Shown here: one piece after another, positions 25,426-36,022 of the stretch
Layout of the letters: every line of letters starts with the position of its first letter
How positions within the stretch are numbered: the first letter of the stretch is position 1
NCBI GenBank assembly: GCA_029706075.1
Contig: JAINUG010000026.1
Location: forward strand, 1,843,001 to 1,907,000
Length of the DNA: 64,000 bases
Origin: Aldrovandia affinis
Lineage: Eukaryota; Chordata; Actinopteri; Notacanthiformes; Halosauridae
Reading direction: 5' to 3'
Position numbers and translations under genes: made by a program
Notes under the pieces: generated by a model
Databases searched by the model: none
What the model saw: only the letters and a program-made list of their open reading frames with translations
Told to the model about the DNA's origin: nothing

Positions 25426-26338
25426 GGGAATTAAAAAGGCAAACTGATAAAACTGAAATGAGGATACAGCCATTTTATATGGGGTCAAGGTTTGAAAGGC
25501 AGCAAGACTGAAAATCCTAAATTTCACAGCACAGCAAAGTGTGAAGTCAACAGTCTATCCCTGAATGAACCTGTGTTTTTTATCTCCACAATTCAAAAGG
25601 ATCCAAACACAGATGGACTGTTGCATGGTTTTGTTATTTCTACTGATGCATGAGACAGGCTATTCTCCAGGTAATTAATTACCAACATGTGCTCATCTTC
25701 ACACATTTGGCTCTTAATATGAGTCTAATGGGAGGGTCTGTAATATGAACTGCCTCTAGACAAAACACCACCAAATAACCAATGATATAACTCTATTTTT
25801 TCACCAAAAGCGGAATTTCACACAGGAGTAGATGAGACATACTGTTCTATAGTGCATGCACACACCTGCAAACATATAAACATACAGACATATACACACA
25901 CACACACAAACACAGCAGCTGCTGATAAAGCTAAGGGGGAGGTTTGGAGGAGACACAGCCAAGTGAACAAATTCAAAATAAAGGTTCCTTTTGAATATTA
26001 TCCTAAATGGAAGGGACATTGCTTTAAAATGTGATCTGTGCTAACCGTGGTGTTGCCTCATTTGATTCTCAGAGAGGAAATTAAATTCACATGCAGTGGA
26101 AATGCTGTTCTGTGACAATACATCATTTGTACCTTTTCCATTCGAGCTGCAGTACTACAGGTATCATTTTACATTTTATAACCAAAATTATGTTGACTTT
26201 AAGAAGGTAATGAGGTGAGGAGTTTCTTAAAAACTATTGCAACAGCTCAGCAATAAAAGTATGAAAAGTATAAAAGACAGTTATGATTAGTCAAACAGAA
26301 AAGTGCGGAATATAATGGCAAAGCAAACAAAGATTCTG
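25426..26338. other. Unassigned non-coding DNA
   Basis: Includes a short CA-rich patch near 25,890. No gene or transposon recognised. Confidence 0.35.
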
Positions 26339-26881
26339 CAGGTCAATGCCAAAATAAAGGAAACACTTGAATAAATGAAGGATTCTGGCAGCTCTGTTAT
26401 GTTGTGGAGTGCATTTTCCTGGCATGGTTTAGGTCCACACAACCCCTTAGGGGGAAATGTAAACACCAGTGAATATCAATCATTCTGAGTGATTGCCTTC
26501 ATCCTATGGTGAAGCATTTCTATCCTGATGGGAGTGCTCTCTTCCAGGATGACAATGCCCCCAACCACAGGGCACGAGTGGTCACTGAATGGTTTCATGA
26601 GCATGAAAATAATGTAAGCCATATATCATATGGCCATCAGAGTCACCAGACCTCAACCCAATTAAACAATTATTGGAGATTCTGGAGCAGCATGTGGCTG
26701 AGACAGCATTTTCCATCACCATCTGCAAAATAAATTCTCATGGAAGAATGGTGCTCTCTTCCATACTTGTAGAATCCATGTCAAGGTGCATTTAAGCTGT
26801 TCTGCTGGCTCACGGTGGCCCAACACCCTATTAAGATACTTTATGTTGGCATTTCCTTTGGTCTATTTTCGTAGTTACCAG
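26339..26881 (+). mobile_element. Internally deleted Tc1-like element
   Basis: The left end is CAGGTCAATGCCAAAATAAAGG. The right end is CTATTTTCGTAGTTACCAG followed by TA. Of the usual 1.3-1.6 kb only 543 bp remain, keeping the second half of the transposase: FQDDNAPNHRARVVTEWF contains the second catalytic Asp of the DD34E triad. Downstream, CCAATTAAACAATTATTGG corresponds to PIEQLL with the catalytic Glu changed to Lys. The frame also shifts before that point. This copy is dead; its ends match the 147-bp MITE at 19,792. Confidence 0.82.
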
Positions 26882-26883
26882 TA

Positions 26884-27204
26884 TTGCTCATCAGTCTGAG
26901 ACAATAATCGGACAGTATTACTGACACCATGTCCTAATAATAGCACACTGTCAATGACACTGGTAACCACCAGGGTAATACACAATCAAACTAACCCTAA
27001 CCACACACAGCTGCACATTTAGGCCTGCACTAGACCTAAACACATACACCAGCAAGCATAAATTAAACAAATCCGAATTGCACCGTTACCACTACATTTC
27101 CGTAACATAATGGCAATCTTGCAACCTGATAACAACACAGAGATCATTGCATCCCTTACAAAAAGCTGTCCATTTACAGAGGACAGCCACCCAGTCTCCT
27201 CCAA
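26884..27204. other. Unassigned non-coding DNA
   Basis: Nothing recognisable. Confidence 0.35.
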
Positions 27205-27765
27205 CAGTGATTCTCAACCTCAGTCCTGGGGACCCACTGCATATTCAGTTTTTTGTTACAGCCAATATCTTGATCAATTAAGGCTGTTGAAAACATGTGT
27301 GTTCTACCATCCTTTTTCCTTAAACTTATTTGAACACAACGCAGGTTTGGCTCATTGTTATTTGCATTCATTGAACTTTTCATTTTCCACAAATGGTTGT
27401 TTCAGTTACCAGGTGTCCACACTTTCAACAATTAGGCCCCCGCTGATTTCACCTGCCAGTCTATAATTGAATCAATTAAAAAGGCAGTCAGAGGGAATCA
27501 TGTGACATATAGCACATTACAGAAAATGATAACTTTAGTTGATATGAATATGGGACATTTATTGTTCATGGCATGCATAGCTATTTCTGACATAATATGG
27601 CTTTAAGAGACTAAATCATGCTTTAATACAAATGAATGAATGAATGAGTGGAAGTGTCTAATTAAGAATAATAAAAAGCTAGTCACAATTCAGAGGTTGC
27701 AGTTATGGTTGGAACGAAAACCAGCATACACAGTGAGTCCCTAGGATCGAGGTTGCGAACCACTG
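27205..27765. mobile_element. hAT-type non-autonomous element
   Basis: The left end CAGTGATTCTCAACCTCAG and the right end (read inward) CAGTGGTTCGCAACCTCGA are inverted repeats that continue for about 35 bp (TCCTGGGGACCCACTG against TCCTAGGGACTCACTG). CAGTGGTTCTCAACC is a well-known hAT-type terminus. The 8-bp flanks TCCTCCAA and TCCTAAAG agree at five positions, a worn target duplication. The 561 bp are non-coding. Confidence 0.75.
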
Positions 27766-27882
27766 TCCTAAAGGACATTCAAGTAGGCCGCAGGACATTT
27801 CTAGCAGGAATCCTAAAGGACAGCATTTATACAGAGGGTTAGGGTAATTGGAGGAGAGGAGTAATTGGAGGAGATACCAGAG

Positions 27883-28430
27883 CAGTGGTGATTTCTTTAA
27901 GACAACGAGGGAAGCTCGGCTTCCCCTATGTTTTGGGGAGATGGGAAACATTTTTTAAATACAACATTAGGAAACATTTTTACTTAATATCTATAAAAAA
28001 AGAGAGTGGTATTTCAATTCCATGGTATGTCACTTAGTGCTGGTTTAAACAAAACATTTCAGTCTATCTATTGCCTCACTTGCTTGAAGCTGTCAGTGGA
28101 AGCTTGGCTGGTCGCAGTTGTCTCTGGGTTTCTATGGACTGTATTTAATGTAATAACATGTGATGGGTTTTGGGGAATTTAATTGGACAATAGTGACCTG
28201 CCTGGAACCTGAGCTTCCGAGCCGTACGTCCAATTCGATTTTGACATGCCTCCGTCAATCAGGATCAGGCTCCATCCCTGTCCACTATAAGATGGCTACA
28301 TTACTTGTGGCTTGGGCACAGGAGTTTTTCAGAGTGACGTCTGTTACAGGTGAGGTTGGCAATAGTTTTAATTCTTTGGTCTTATTGTATTTCGGTATTT
28401 TAATTGAACTGTTAATCAATTCTATTCTAA
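27883..28430. mobile_element. Possible hAT-like repeat, right end not found
   Basis: CAGTGGTGATTTCTTTAAGAC and GGGAAGCTCGGCTTCCC near 27,883-27,925 resemble the start of a fish hAT-like repeat. The extent is uncertain; the 91-codon frame at 28,160 has no domain. Confidence 0.3.
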
Positions 28431-28567
28431 ATTGATCTCTTGGAGTTTAAAAGTTAGCCACAGTATCTAGCTAATGTTAAATAATTGCATTGATTTGTCA
28501 ATTTGCTAACTTGCTTGGGATAGCTTAGCTAATGTTAGCTGGCTAGCTGACGTTTGCAGTTCAGATC

Positions 28568-28842
28568 TGTGGAAGGAAAACTGTCCCGTTGTAATTAATA
28601 GAGAGGATATCAGGGGGACACACCAGTTCTAGCCCCCTCTGCATCTTGTGCGGGTCTGAACGGCCGGGCTGACAAAAGGTTTTCGCGCCACAACTTCAAA
28701 AGAACAGCTGTTTAAATATCAGATTTAAACGTGTGAGCGGGAGAACTGGCTTTGGGTTGGTTCTCCATGCAGCTGCTTGTAAATAAAGCTTTACCTATTC
28801 AAAAAGAATAATCTCCGCTCCCAGTGAAGTTTTACCACGACA
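28568..28842 (+). mobile_element. Short solo LTR (fossil), 275 bp
   Basis: Starts TGTGGAAGG and ends TACCACGACA (TG...CA), flanked by the 4-bp direct repeat GATC (28,564-28,567 and 28,843-28,846). AATAAAGC near 28,781 is a well-placed polyadenylation signal on the plus strand. The family is unassigned; only the LTR is present. Confidence 0.65.
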
Positions 28843-28846
28843 GATC

Positions 28847-29250
28847 AAACATGAGATGTTAGCTAGCTAGCTAGCTAGTTAGCATGGCATTTTAGAAGAA
28901 AGTCTTTGTATACTCAACATGTCAAATAATAAGCTGTGGTTTAGTTCTAGCTAAAGTTAGCTACTAGTTAATGTTATCTAGCAAATAATGTCTCATCTCG
29001 CCTGTTTCAACTGAACTGGGCTAATATTAGCTAGCTAACTAACTGCTTGACATTGAGGATTGTGAAGTCGGAGAAAACCCTTGTTGCGTGAGATTGATAC
29101 GATAGGGCACTTTGTTAGGAGATCATCATCATCATCTTCGCAATATCACCAGAGCAACAGAGGAGGTCAGATCCCTCCTCCCAATTTGTAAATATGTTAT
29201 TGAGTGAAGATGGTAGGATTGTCTTAAATCATATGATGTCATGTGTTTAA
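28847..29250. other. TAGC-rich non-coding DNA and degenerate upstream repeat
   Basis: TAGCTAGCTAG-rich stretch. Near 29,135-29,170, GCAATATCACCAGAGCAACAG AGGAGGTCAGATC resembles 29,352-29,390 inside the next open frame, suggesting an old local duplication. Confidence 0.45.
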
Positions 29251-29781
29251 CATGAGGATAATCTTTATTTTGCAGTAGTGAGGCAGGCAGGCAGAATCAG
29301 GAGCAGTGAGCACATCATAATTATAACATCATCAGAGCAGCAGGGGCAGTCCGCATTATCACAGGAGCATCAGAGAAGGTCAGATCAGCAGTCACCTAGG
29401 GTACAGCTACGACCCCCGGAAATTAGGCAACTCACAACAAAAGTTCCCCCTGCTCCTCCAAGAGACACGCACACAGATTCATTCAATTCATTTTTGCAGA
29501 TCATATATCAGGTGAGTGGTGAGGAATCAGACAGAGGGACAGGTAGTGACAGGGAGTTATTTCCTCAAAGCAGTGGGCGGGAGATACAGATAGAAAGCGT
29601 TCCTCGGCACCAGCCACAGAGAGCAAGGAGAAATAATGGCACAACAACAGAGGTTCAATCTGCTATTACAGAGATAAATAAAAACACCTCCTCCCTAATT
29701 AAGCACCTGTTGCCCCGCCTCCTCAGTGTCAACAAGCCGCCAGAGCTGACCCTCACGCCAGAGGGATCTAATTTTTTGTGA
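29251..29781 (+). CDS. ATG-less open frame with splice-like borders, function unknown
   Basis: A 176-codon open frame runs from a stop at 29,248 to TGA at 29,779-29,781 with no in-frame ATG, so it would have to be an exon or a remnant. A good 3' splice site, TTTATTTTGCAG, ends at 29,275. An internal CAGGTGAGT near 29,510-29,518 could be a 5' splice site, giving a first exon of about 235 bp. The predicted protein is hydrophilic and rich in Ser, Gln, Arg and Glu (SSEQQGQSALSQEHQRR), with a possible helical C-terminal part (EINKNTSSLIKHLLPRLL). No domain is recognised. It could be an exon of a host gene, the accessory protein of a DNA transposon, or chance. The neighbours are repeats, which favours a transposon origin. 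Confidence 0.3.
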   Translation, partial: HEDNLYFAVVRQAGRIRSSEHIIIITSSEQQGQSALSQEHQRRSDQQSPRVQLRPPEIRQLTTKVPPAPPRDTHTDSFNSFLQIIYQVSGEESDRGTGSDRELFPQSSGREIQIESVPRHQPQRARRNNGTTTEVQSAITEINKNTSSLIKHLLPRLLSVNKPPELTLTPEGSNFL

Positions 29782-31876
29782 CATGTCTACACACATTAAA
29801 AACGTGTCTGTCCCCAGGCGGATGTCAAATGTGACCGAGTTTTCCATTTGTGTGTCTGTTCTCTACAGGCTCAGTCACATCAAAGGCCTTGCCTCAGGAG
29901 AAACCCCCCATATGGTGTCTGCATTATTCTAATGCTTTAAAGGTGGACATTTTGCACTGTCAGTAGAGCTACATTTTATCAAAGTCCATCTCCAGCTAGG
30001 GATTACAGAAGATGTTCTCATGAATCTGTACTGACAGTGATGGTAATATCGCAAAACAAAAAACGAAATACTGTTTCAGTAGGATGAATGAATGGTCTTC
30101 CGCAAAAAATATTATAAAGTGTAAAGATTAACACTGTATGCCTTGGTGGCATCAACTATGTACTCGTATGCCTTTGAATAGCCAGTGAAAATCAGTGATG
30201 CACAACATTAAAGAAAAAAACTGAAAGAATCACGGCTGCAGCTGGAAAATTGGTCTCTCATCTTAAGAAAGAGAATCCTGGCACCCCGCTAAGCCAGTGT
30301 GCTCTGAGCTCAGGCCCTGGAACCCATGTAGCCCTAGGCAATGTGACTGGTTTGCACTGAATGTTGCGCTCACACCACAGCGCTTACCCCCCCCCACCAC
30401 ACACAGTGTGGATCCGGGAATGGCAGTCACTCTTCCCCATGTCTCCTCGTAGGGAAGGCACCCACGTTATTTAATGAGCCGTATAATGACAAAAGTGCAG
30501 TAGCCATTAAGTCCATTTTTCCTCGGCGCTCACTCTTTTTAAAGAGCATCGGTGAGAGGGGTCAGGTGGGTGAGCGCTCAGGAACTTATGTGATGTGCAG
30601 GGTCATATCGCTTTGACCGGGGCTGTTTGGGAGATTTAAGGGTTATGTGACCCAGATTAGGTTGGCAGAGTTGGTTGAAGTTCTGCTCCTGCTGGTGGCA
30701 CACTGATGGCAGTCTGTCCTTATAACACCCCGCCGAAGGAACGGAGGTCCTGTGTATGTGTCTGGGTTGCATATTCTTTCGGCTAGGCTTGAGTTTATTT
30801 ATCCTGTCACGTTACACAACCGGCTTCCGCTCAGTTCCAACAGCCCTGAGCTCATACTGTCAACATGAACTATAATGTACGCTAATGTTCAGATTAAACG
30901 CAGACGCTGTTGATGAAACAGGGCTTCACAGAAGCAGGAGTGATTAGAAAACAAAGCCAACAATTATTACACCCACCGGCAATCAGTGTGATGCAGATCA
31001 ATGCTGCATACCCCAGGAAGCTTGGCTCAGATCCCCGTTTTGAGAGCTATCCTGCCGTCTATAGCCTTGCTCTAAAACAAAGGGGATGCGATGCAGACCC
31101 ATCTAACAGGACATGCCCATGCCCATCTAGCCCATGAACATGGAAAAATCAGTCGCACATCATCTAAGTGCTCTTTGGCCGAAATATATTGTAGCCCATT
31201 GTATGCCTACTGCTTAGAAAAACTGGAAAATGCATATGTATTTAGCCTTGAGATTTTCCAGCTGCAACAAAAAACATCAAGTATATGAGTATTTTTTGTG
31301 GCTGCTATAGCCCAGTGAGATGAAGGTAAAAGTGCTTCTATTTAGAGGTTAACATTCAGAACCTGCTCATAATATGCGTCGCTACATGTTGAGGGAAAAG
31401 CACAAACCTTTCAATTGCCTTTTGTTTTACTCCATCTCTGTGGAAACTTGATTGGTTGCTGGGTACAGGAAGAAATTGAAAGGGGGGAAAAAGTGTGGGA
31501 GGGAAAAAGAGAGAAGGCATTGCAGGGTTGGGAGGGGGTGCATTCTGAGTCAACCCTGGGAATCCCAGAGGTACAAATTACCAAGATAAGAAGAGCAAAA
31601 TGTTACACCATCTAGTGTGCACGCTACATAGATCTGAACCTCCTCTGCCTGCAGCTCACTGGGAACATCTCAGCGCTGTTCTGTGAAACCTGCAGCTCCT
31701 TAAATATAGATTAAACTGAAGTGTCTGAGTACCCAACATGGTTGGTTACAAAAACATAATTACATTGAATATTGAGAGATACTTTTACATTGAATTGTAA
31801 ACTTTTACATTAGCATTATTTCAAATATATATGTTCATTCAACACATTCATGTCCTTTTTGGGAACATAATCATAT
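29782..31876. other. Non-coding stretch
   Basis: No gene recognised. 30,200-30,560 is GC-balanced and could be a conserved element, but I have no direct support. Confidence 0.3.
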
Positions 31877-31880
31877 ATAT

Positions 31881-32371
31881 TGTGGTGTCCCTAGGGGTTG
31901 GGCGACACTCACAGACCTTGCAGAGGGCATAGGCAAGTTAAAGAACACGGAGGAGGCAGTAATACATACAAAAAAATAATTTATTAAACTAATACTGACA
32001 AACAAATCAAAGGGCGGGGTATTCAGGGGAATCTAAAACACACAAATCCAGTTCAGTTCCTCAGGCAGTCCACAATTCGGAACACAAAGCAGGGTCCTCA
32101 AACAATCCAGGTCAAAACACACTCCAAACAAATCTCTTTTCAATTCTCTATCCAACACAAGCTAACCTACTCCCTCCCAGTGTAACACAAACAAGTCCCT
32201 TAAATAGGCCTCAAAATGGCCTTCAGCTGTCCGCAGTCCAAATTGTTTGACTTTGTTCAGGTGCGGGACTGCGGGCTGCTGGGAACCGTAGTTCTTCTGT
32301 TTCCTCCAGTGGCTCCCAAGAATTAAAGGGCCAGGCAGCCATTTTGTCATCCTGCCCCTTGGGATGCCACA
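31881..32371 (-). mobile_element. Solo LTR (fossil), family A copy 1
   Basis: 491 bp starting TGTGGTGTCCC and ending GGGATGCCACA, with ATAT on both sides (31,877-31,880 and 32,372-32,375). Read on the minus strand it has GGCCTATTTAAAGGG as a TATA-like box and TTTAATAAATTA as a polyadenylation signal. It shares GGTTGGGCGACACTCAC and GGAGGCAGTAATA with the copy at 32,647. Only the LTR remains. Confidence 0.78.
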
Positions 32372-32404
<33 letters not shown>

Positions 32405-32646
32405 CTGTATGTGTGTGTGTGTGTGTAAATATTTAAATATTAAAAAAAATTAATATTAATGCATTAATATTAATTAATATAAATACATGCATATACCACA
32501 TACATGCGTACATACATACATACACACACATACCACATATGTACATGCATGCACATACATACGCACATACATTCATACATATATACATAGACATGCATAC
32601 ATGCACATACATGCACATACATACACACACACACACACATACATAC
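32372..32646. repeat. Compound (TA)n / (TG)n / (CATA)n microsatellite
   Basis: TA repeats at 32,380-32,404, TG at about 32,410-32,426, AT-rich sequence, then CATA/CATG/CACA units from about 32,465 to the next LTR. The CATA run resumes after that LTR at 33,287-33,307, so the LTR sits inside the array. Confidence 0.92.
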
Positions 32647-33286
32647 TGTGGCGTCCCCAAGGGTTGGGCGACACTCACTGACCTTTCAGAGGGCGTAGGC
32701 AAGTGTAAGAACACTGAGGAGGCAGTAATATCAGCAGAAATTATGATTTATTAAACAAACAACACAAAACGCAGGGTGGGGTCTTTTGGGGAATACGAAC
32801 ACAAAGTCCACAATTCTTGTCTCTTTGTCAATGTCCGTTCCAAATCCGCAATCCAGGTCCAAGTTCCGTTGTCCAGTCCGTAATCCAATTCCAAGTAATC
32901 CAATCCAACACAAAAACAATTCCCCAACACTCTCTTTCAAAAACACTCTCTCTCAAAAACTCTCTCCAAAAACTCTCTCCAAAAAATACTCTCAAACTCT
33001 CTCAAAAACTCTCTCTCAAAAACACTGGCTGGTCATACGACTTCACAGTTTTCTCTTTTCCTTTCACTCACCAACTCCTCACAACCACGTTCCTACTCCT
33101 CTCCAAGAACAATGGGCATCAGCCCTTTAAATAGGCCTCCAAAATGGCTTCCAGCTGGTCGTTTGTCCAATTTGCCGTGACTTCGTTCAGGTGTTGCGGT
33201 GGCATGCTGGGAAATGTAGTGAAAATGGCTGCCATGTGTTGGAGGCCAGGCAGCCATTTTGGGGTGCAACCCTTCGGGCTGCCACA
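32647..33286 (-). mobile_element. Solo LTR (fossil), family A copy 2
   Basis: 640 bp starting TGTGGCGTCCCC and ending CGGGCTGCCACA, flanked by ATAC (32,643-32,646 and 33,287-33,290). It has the same TATA-like (GGCCTATTTAAAGGG on the minus strand) and end blocks as copy 1, plus an inner CTCTC-rich expansion (about 32,925-33,020) that explains its extra length. The distinct flanking duplication shows an independent insertion. Confidence 0.78.
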
Positions 33287-33589
33287 ATACGTACATACAT
33301 ACATACATCTTTGCAGTTACTGGTTGATACATGGCAGCAATAGTGTACATTAGTCTTAAACTCATTCCTATATCACACAAGCCAACATATAAACACGGGC
33401 ACATAGGTCTACATCTGTATATACTTGCATTTGTCCCTACATAACATGCATACACATGCTTATACATCTACACATACAAACTCTCACACACACACACACA
33501 TACACACTCACTCAGAGGTCAGAAGTATGTTGTCAATTCTGCATTATAAACAGATTTTACTATCACCAACAATTTACCTATTTTATATC

Positions 33590-33716
33590 TATCTTCAACC
33601 CCCTCATTTCTCTCCCTGGTGAATGGGTTCAAAACCCACCTCTTCAGACTCCACTACCCCTGATCTCTGTCCATCTAGCTAAATTGTCTTCACCACTGTC
33701 TACTTGTTCAACACTA

Positions 33717-33755
<39 letters not shown>

Positions 33756-33962
33756 TACATTTTGTAAACATTGTAAAATACCTTTTCCTTCCCGGTGTTA
33801 CAGGTATGGTACGCAGATGCCTGCAATGATGTCTATTGCTGTATTCCTGCACTGATCTCGTGCGCTAACTGTGATTGCTCCTACCATGTATTGATGCACA
33901 TCTTGTAAGTCGCTCTGGATAAGAGCGTCTGCTAAATGCTTAAAATGTAAATGTAAAATGTG
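33590..33962 (+). mobile_element. L2-type LINE 3' end
   Basis: GGGTTCAAAACCCACCTCTT then CAGACTCCACTAC encodes the FKTHLFRLHY end of L2-clade ORF2. The 3' UTR follows with a 29-bp A-run (33,725-33,753) and finishes with the classic TTGTAAGTCGCTCTGGATAA, GAGCGTCTGCTAAATG and short TGTAAA-like repeats. The element is strongly 5' truncated, as is normal for LINEs. The same tail is used by the SINE at 56,850. Confidence 0.85.
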
Positions 33963-34005
33963 AATGACAACCCCCGGTTAACCCCCCCTCCCTCTGGCAA
34001 GAGAT

Positions 34006-34603
34006 TTAGCAGCTAGAAGAGCTTCTGACCAAGACCTTATTCTCTTTCCCTTGGTACCATGAGACCGTGCAAAAGAGAGCTCTAAAGTCAAAATATCTAA
34101 CAGCAAGTACCACCAATGGTTTATTGAAAGTGTGTGTGGTGGTTTCCACCGTACTACCAGGATTTTCTTTGCAGCAGTTAGGCCGGAAAGCCAGACTCTT
34201 TTTCATGCACTGACATAGGGGCCTGAGAGTTGTCATTTAAGAGGCATAGTAAGGGGCAGCATGGAATATCTTTATTGAGAATTTCTGATAGAGATTCGGT
34301 GACTTGTAACCAAACTGACTGTACTTCAGGTCATTCCCAAAACATATGTGTGAAGGTACCTATGAGGCCTTGTGAACAAAGCTGGCAGAAAGGAGATGAG
34401 TCCAATTTGATCAAATGTCTAATTCTAGAGGTTAAATAAGTTCTATACACAAATCTTAAGTGAATAGCTTGGTGATTCAATATTAATTTTAATTTAATAT
34501 TAATTATTATTTCATATTTAAAAAATGTAATGAAGATACAAAAAGATAGATATAAATGGGTTGGGTGTTTTGGTGAAAGGTCGGAGACTGGAGACAAAAC
34601 CAT
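34006..34603 (-). mobile_element. L1-type LINE ORF2 C-terminal fragment
   Basis: On the minus strand, NHQAIHLRFVYRTYLTSRIR then SPFCQLCSQGLIGTFTHMFW carries the L1 C-terminal knuckle (C-x2-C...H-x-FWEC). KKSLAFRPNCCKENPG follows downstream in another frame. At least one stop (after FWE) and a frame change separate the parts. It is truncated on both sides. Confidence 0.65.
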
Positions 34604-35831
34604 TACTTACACCAATACTGCCAAATAAAATTAGAGGGATTCAGATCTCAATATGATCCTTTTTCCAAATATTACTCCCACTTGTGGCAATCATACACAC
34701 ATGCATACACACACATACACACAGACATTCTAGTTGGGTAATTGACATTTCTGCTGTGTTGCTGTCACTCTGAATCCTCTGCAGTGACAGCCTAATTCAT
34801 TCAGTGTCCCTCTGTGGGCTCATCCATTGCCCCCCTTGTCTGCTTTCCCTCCTGACGGTCTGCCTGTGGCATGAGCCGATCCTATCACTGCTCCCCTGAA
34901 AGACCCATCAATAACACAACTCCTCTGTCTCCCTGGCCAGCCATGCATGAGGGGCTGTGAGTCCCCAAATTCACAGCTACTAGAGGACGGGTAGCTGCAG
35001 TGTGATGGGTGTGACGTTGGGCCTCCTGAAGTGCTCAGTACCCTTTTCCTCACTATATCTCCTCGACTCCCTCTTTCACCCCCTTGCGTCTCTCTTCCTC
35101 TCAATCCCCCTTCCTTGTTTGACCCCTCCCCCTCTCCCCCTCTATCTCTCTCTCTCTCTCACTGTTTCCTGTGATAAGATTTGAGCTAGTCATGGGTGGC
35201 TAGCATCACTCATTGGTCTCCAGAGAGAAATACAGGAGCCTGCAGAGAGAGGAGAGAATGCCCCCCAAAAACGAGGCATCTTTGTGCTCTCGACTGGTTT
35301 TCACATGACAAATTATCAAAGCCAGTGTCCTCAACTGACCAGATCGCTCAGAGTTCCCATAAGAGCATAAGCAATCCACTGAGAACCCGATCAAAAGAGC
35401 ATATTGCAATGGATGAGACTCCTGCTTTAAAAAAACTGAACTGCACAGAAAAGAGCACAGTAACACATTGCATTGCTGCTTAACCGACCAGTAACAGATG
35501 GTGCAATAACAATTTGCCACATGAAAATATTTAAGGCCATAACTGTTACCGGCCTCCCCGCTGGGCCATCTACATCACACAGCACGTTCTCCTTTAAATA
35601 TCACGCTTAAATGTACTGAAAATACAGACAGGTGATATATCCACAGATCAGGTGGAATCTTGTCTTTTTAAAAATTCATGCCAATTCACGTCAACTGCAA
35701 TGTTGCAAAAAAGAATCCTGTCCTGATTCAAGGCAGGGTGCTCCAGGAGAATAGCTGCTTGCTCCACATGCTGCACACCCATAAACTAAAATGTGTTTCC
35801 TTTCAAATTCTACCAACATTTTTTTTGGCAA
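34604..35831. other. Unassigned non-coding DNA
   Basis: CT-rich stretch at 35,080-35,165. Frames at 35,196-35,520 occur on both strands without any motif. Confidence 0.35.
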
Positions 35832-36022
35832 TTTGGTGGAAAGAGTTCCCTTGTATGACCAGTGTAGGGCAAAGGTAGTCCCCTGTGTGAGCAGTCTGGG
35901 AGAAACATAATCTCCCAGTGTGAGCAGAGTGGGAGAAATGTACTCCCCCAGTGCACAGTTTGGGGGAAACAGTCCCGTTGTGTGAGCCGTGTGGGGCAGG
36001 CACAGTCCCCCTATGTGAGCAG
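35832..36022. repeat. Degenerate minisatellite, about 32-bp unit, six copies
   Basis: Units run from a TGGGGGAAA-like start through CAGTCCCC to TGTGAGCAG, for example ending near 35,893, 35,926, 35,957, 35,988 and 36,022. The copies vary by several bases and 1-3 bp in length. An antisense frame follows the period. Confidence 0.8.

Noticed and set aside
31881-33286. The two family A LTRs as the two ends of one LTR element
   Set aside because: The interval between them is only microsatellite and each copy has its own different 4-bp duplication.
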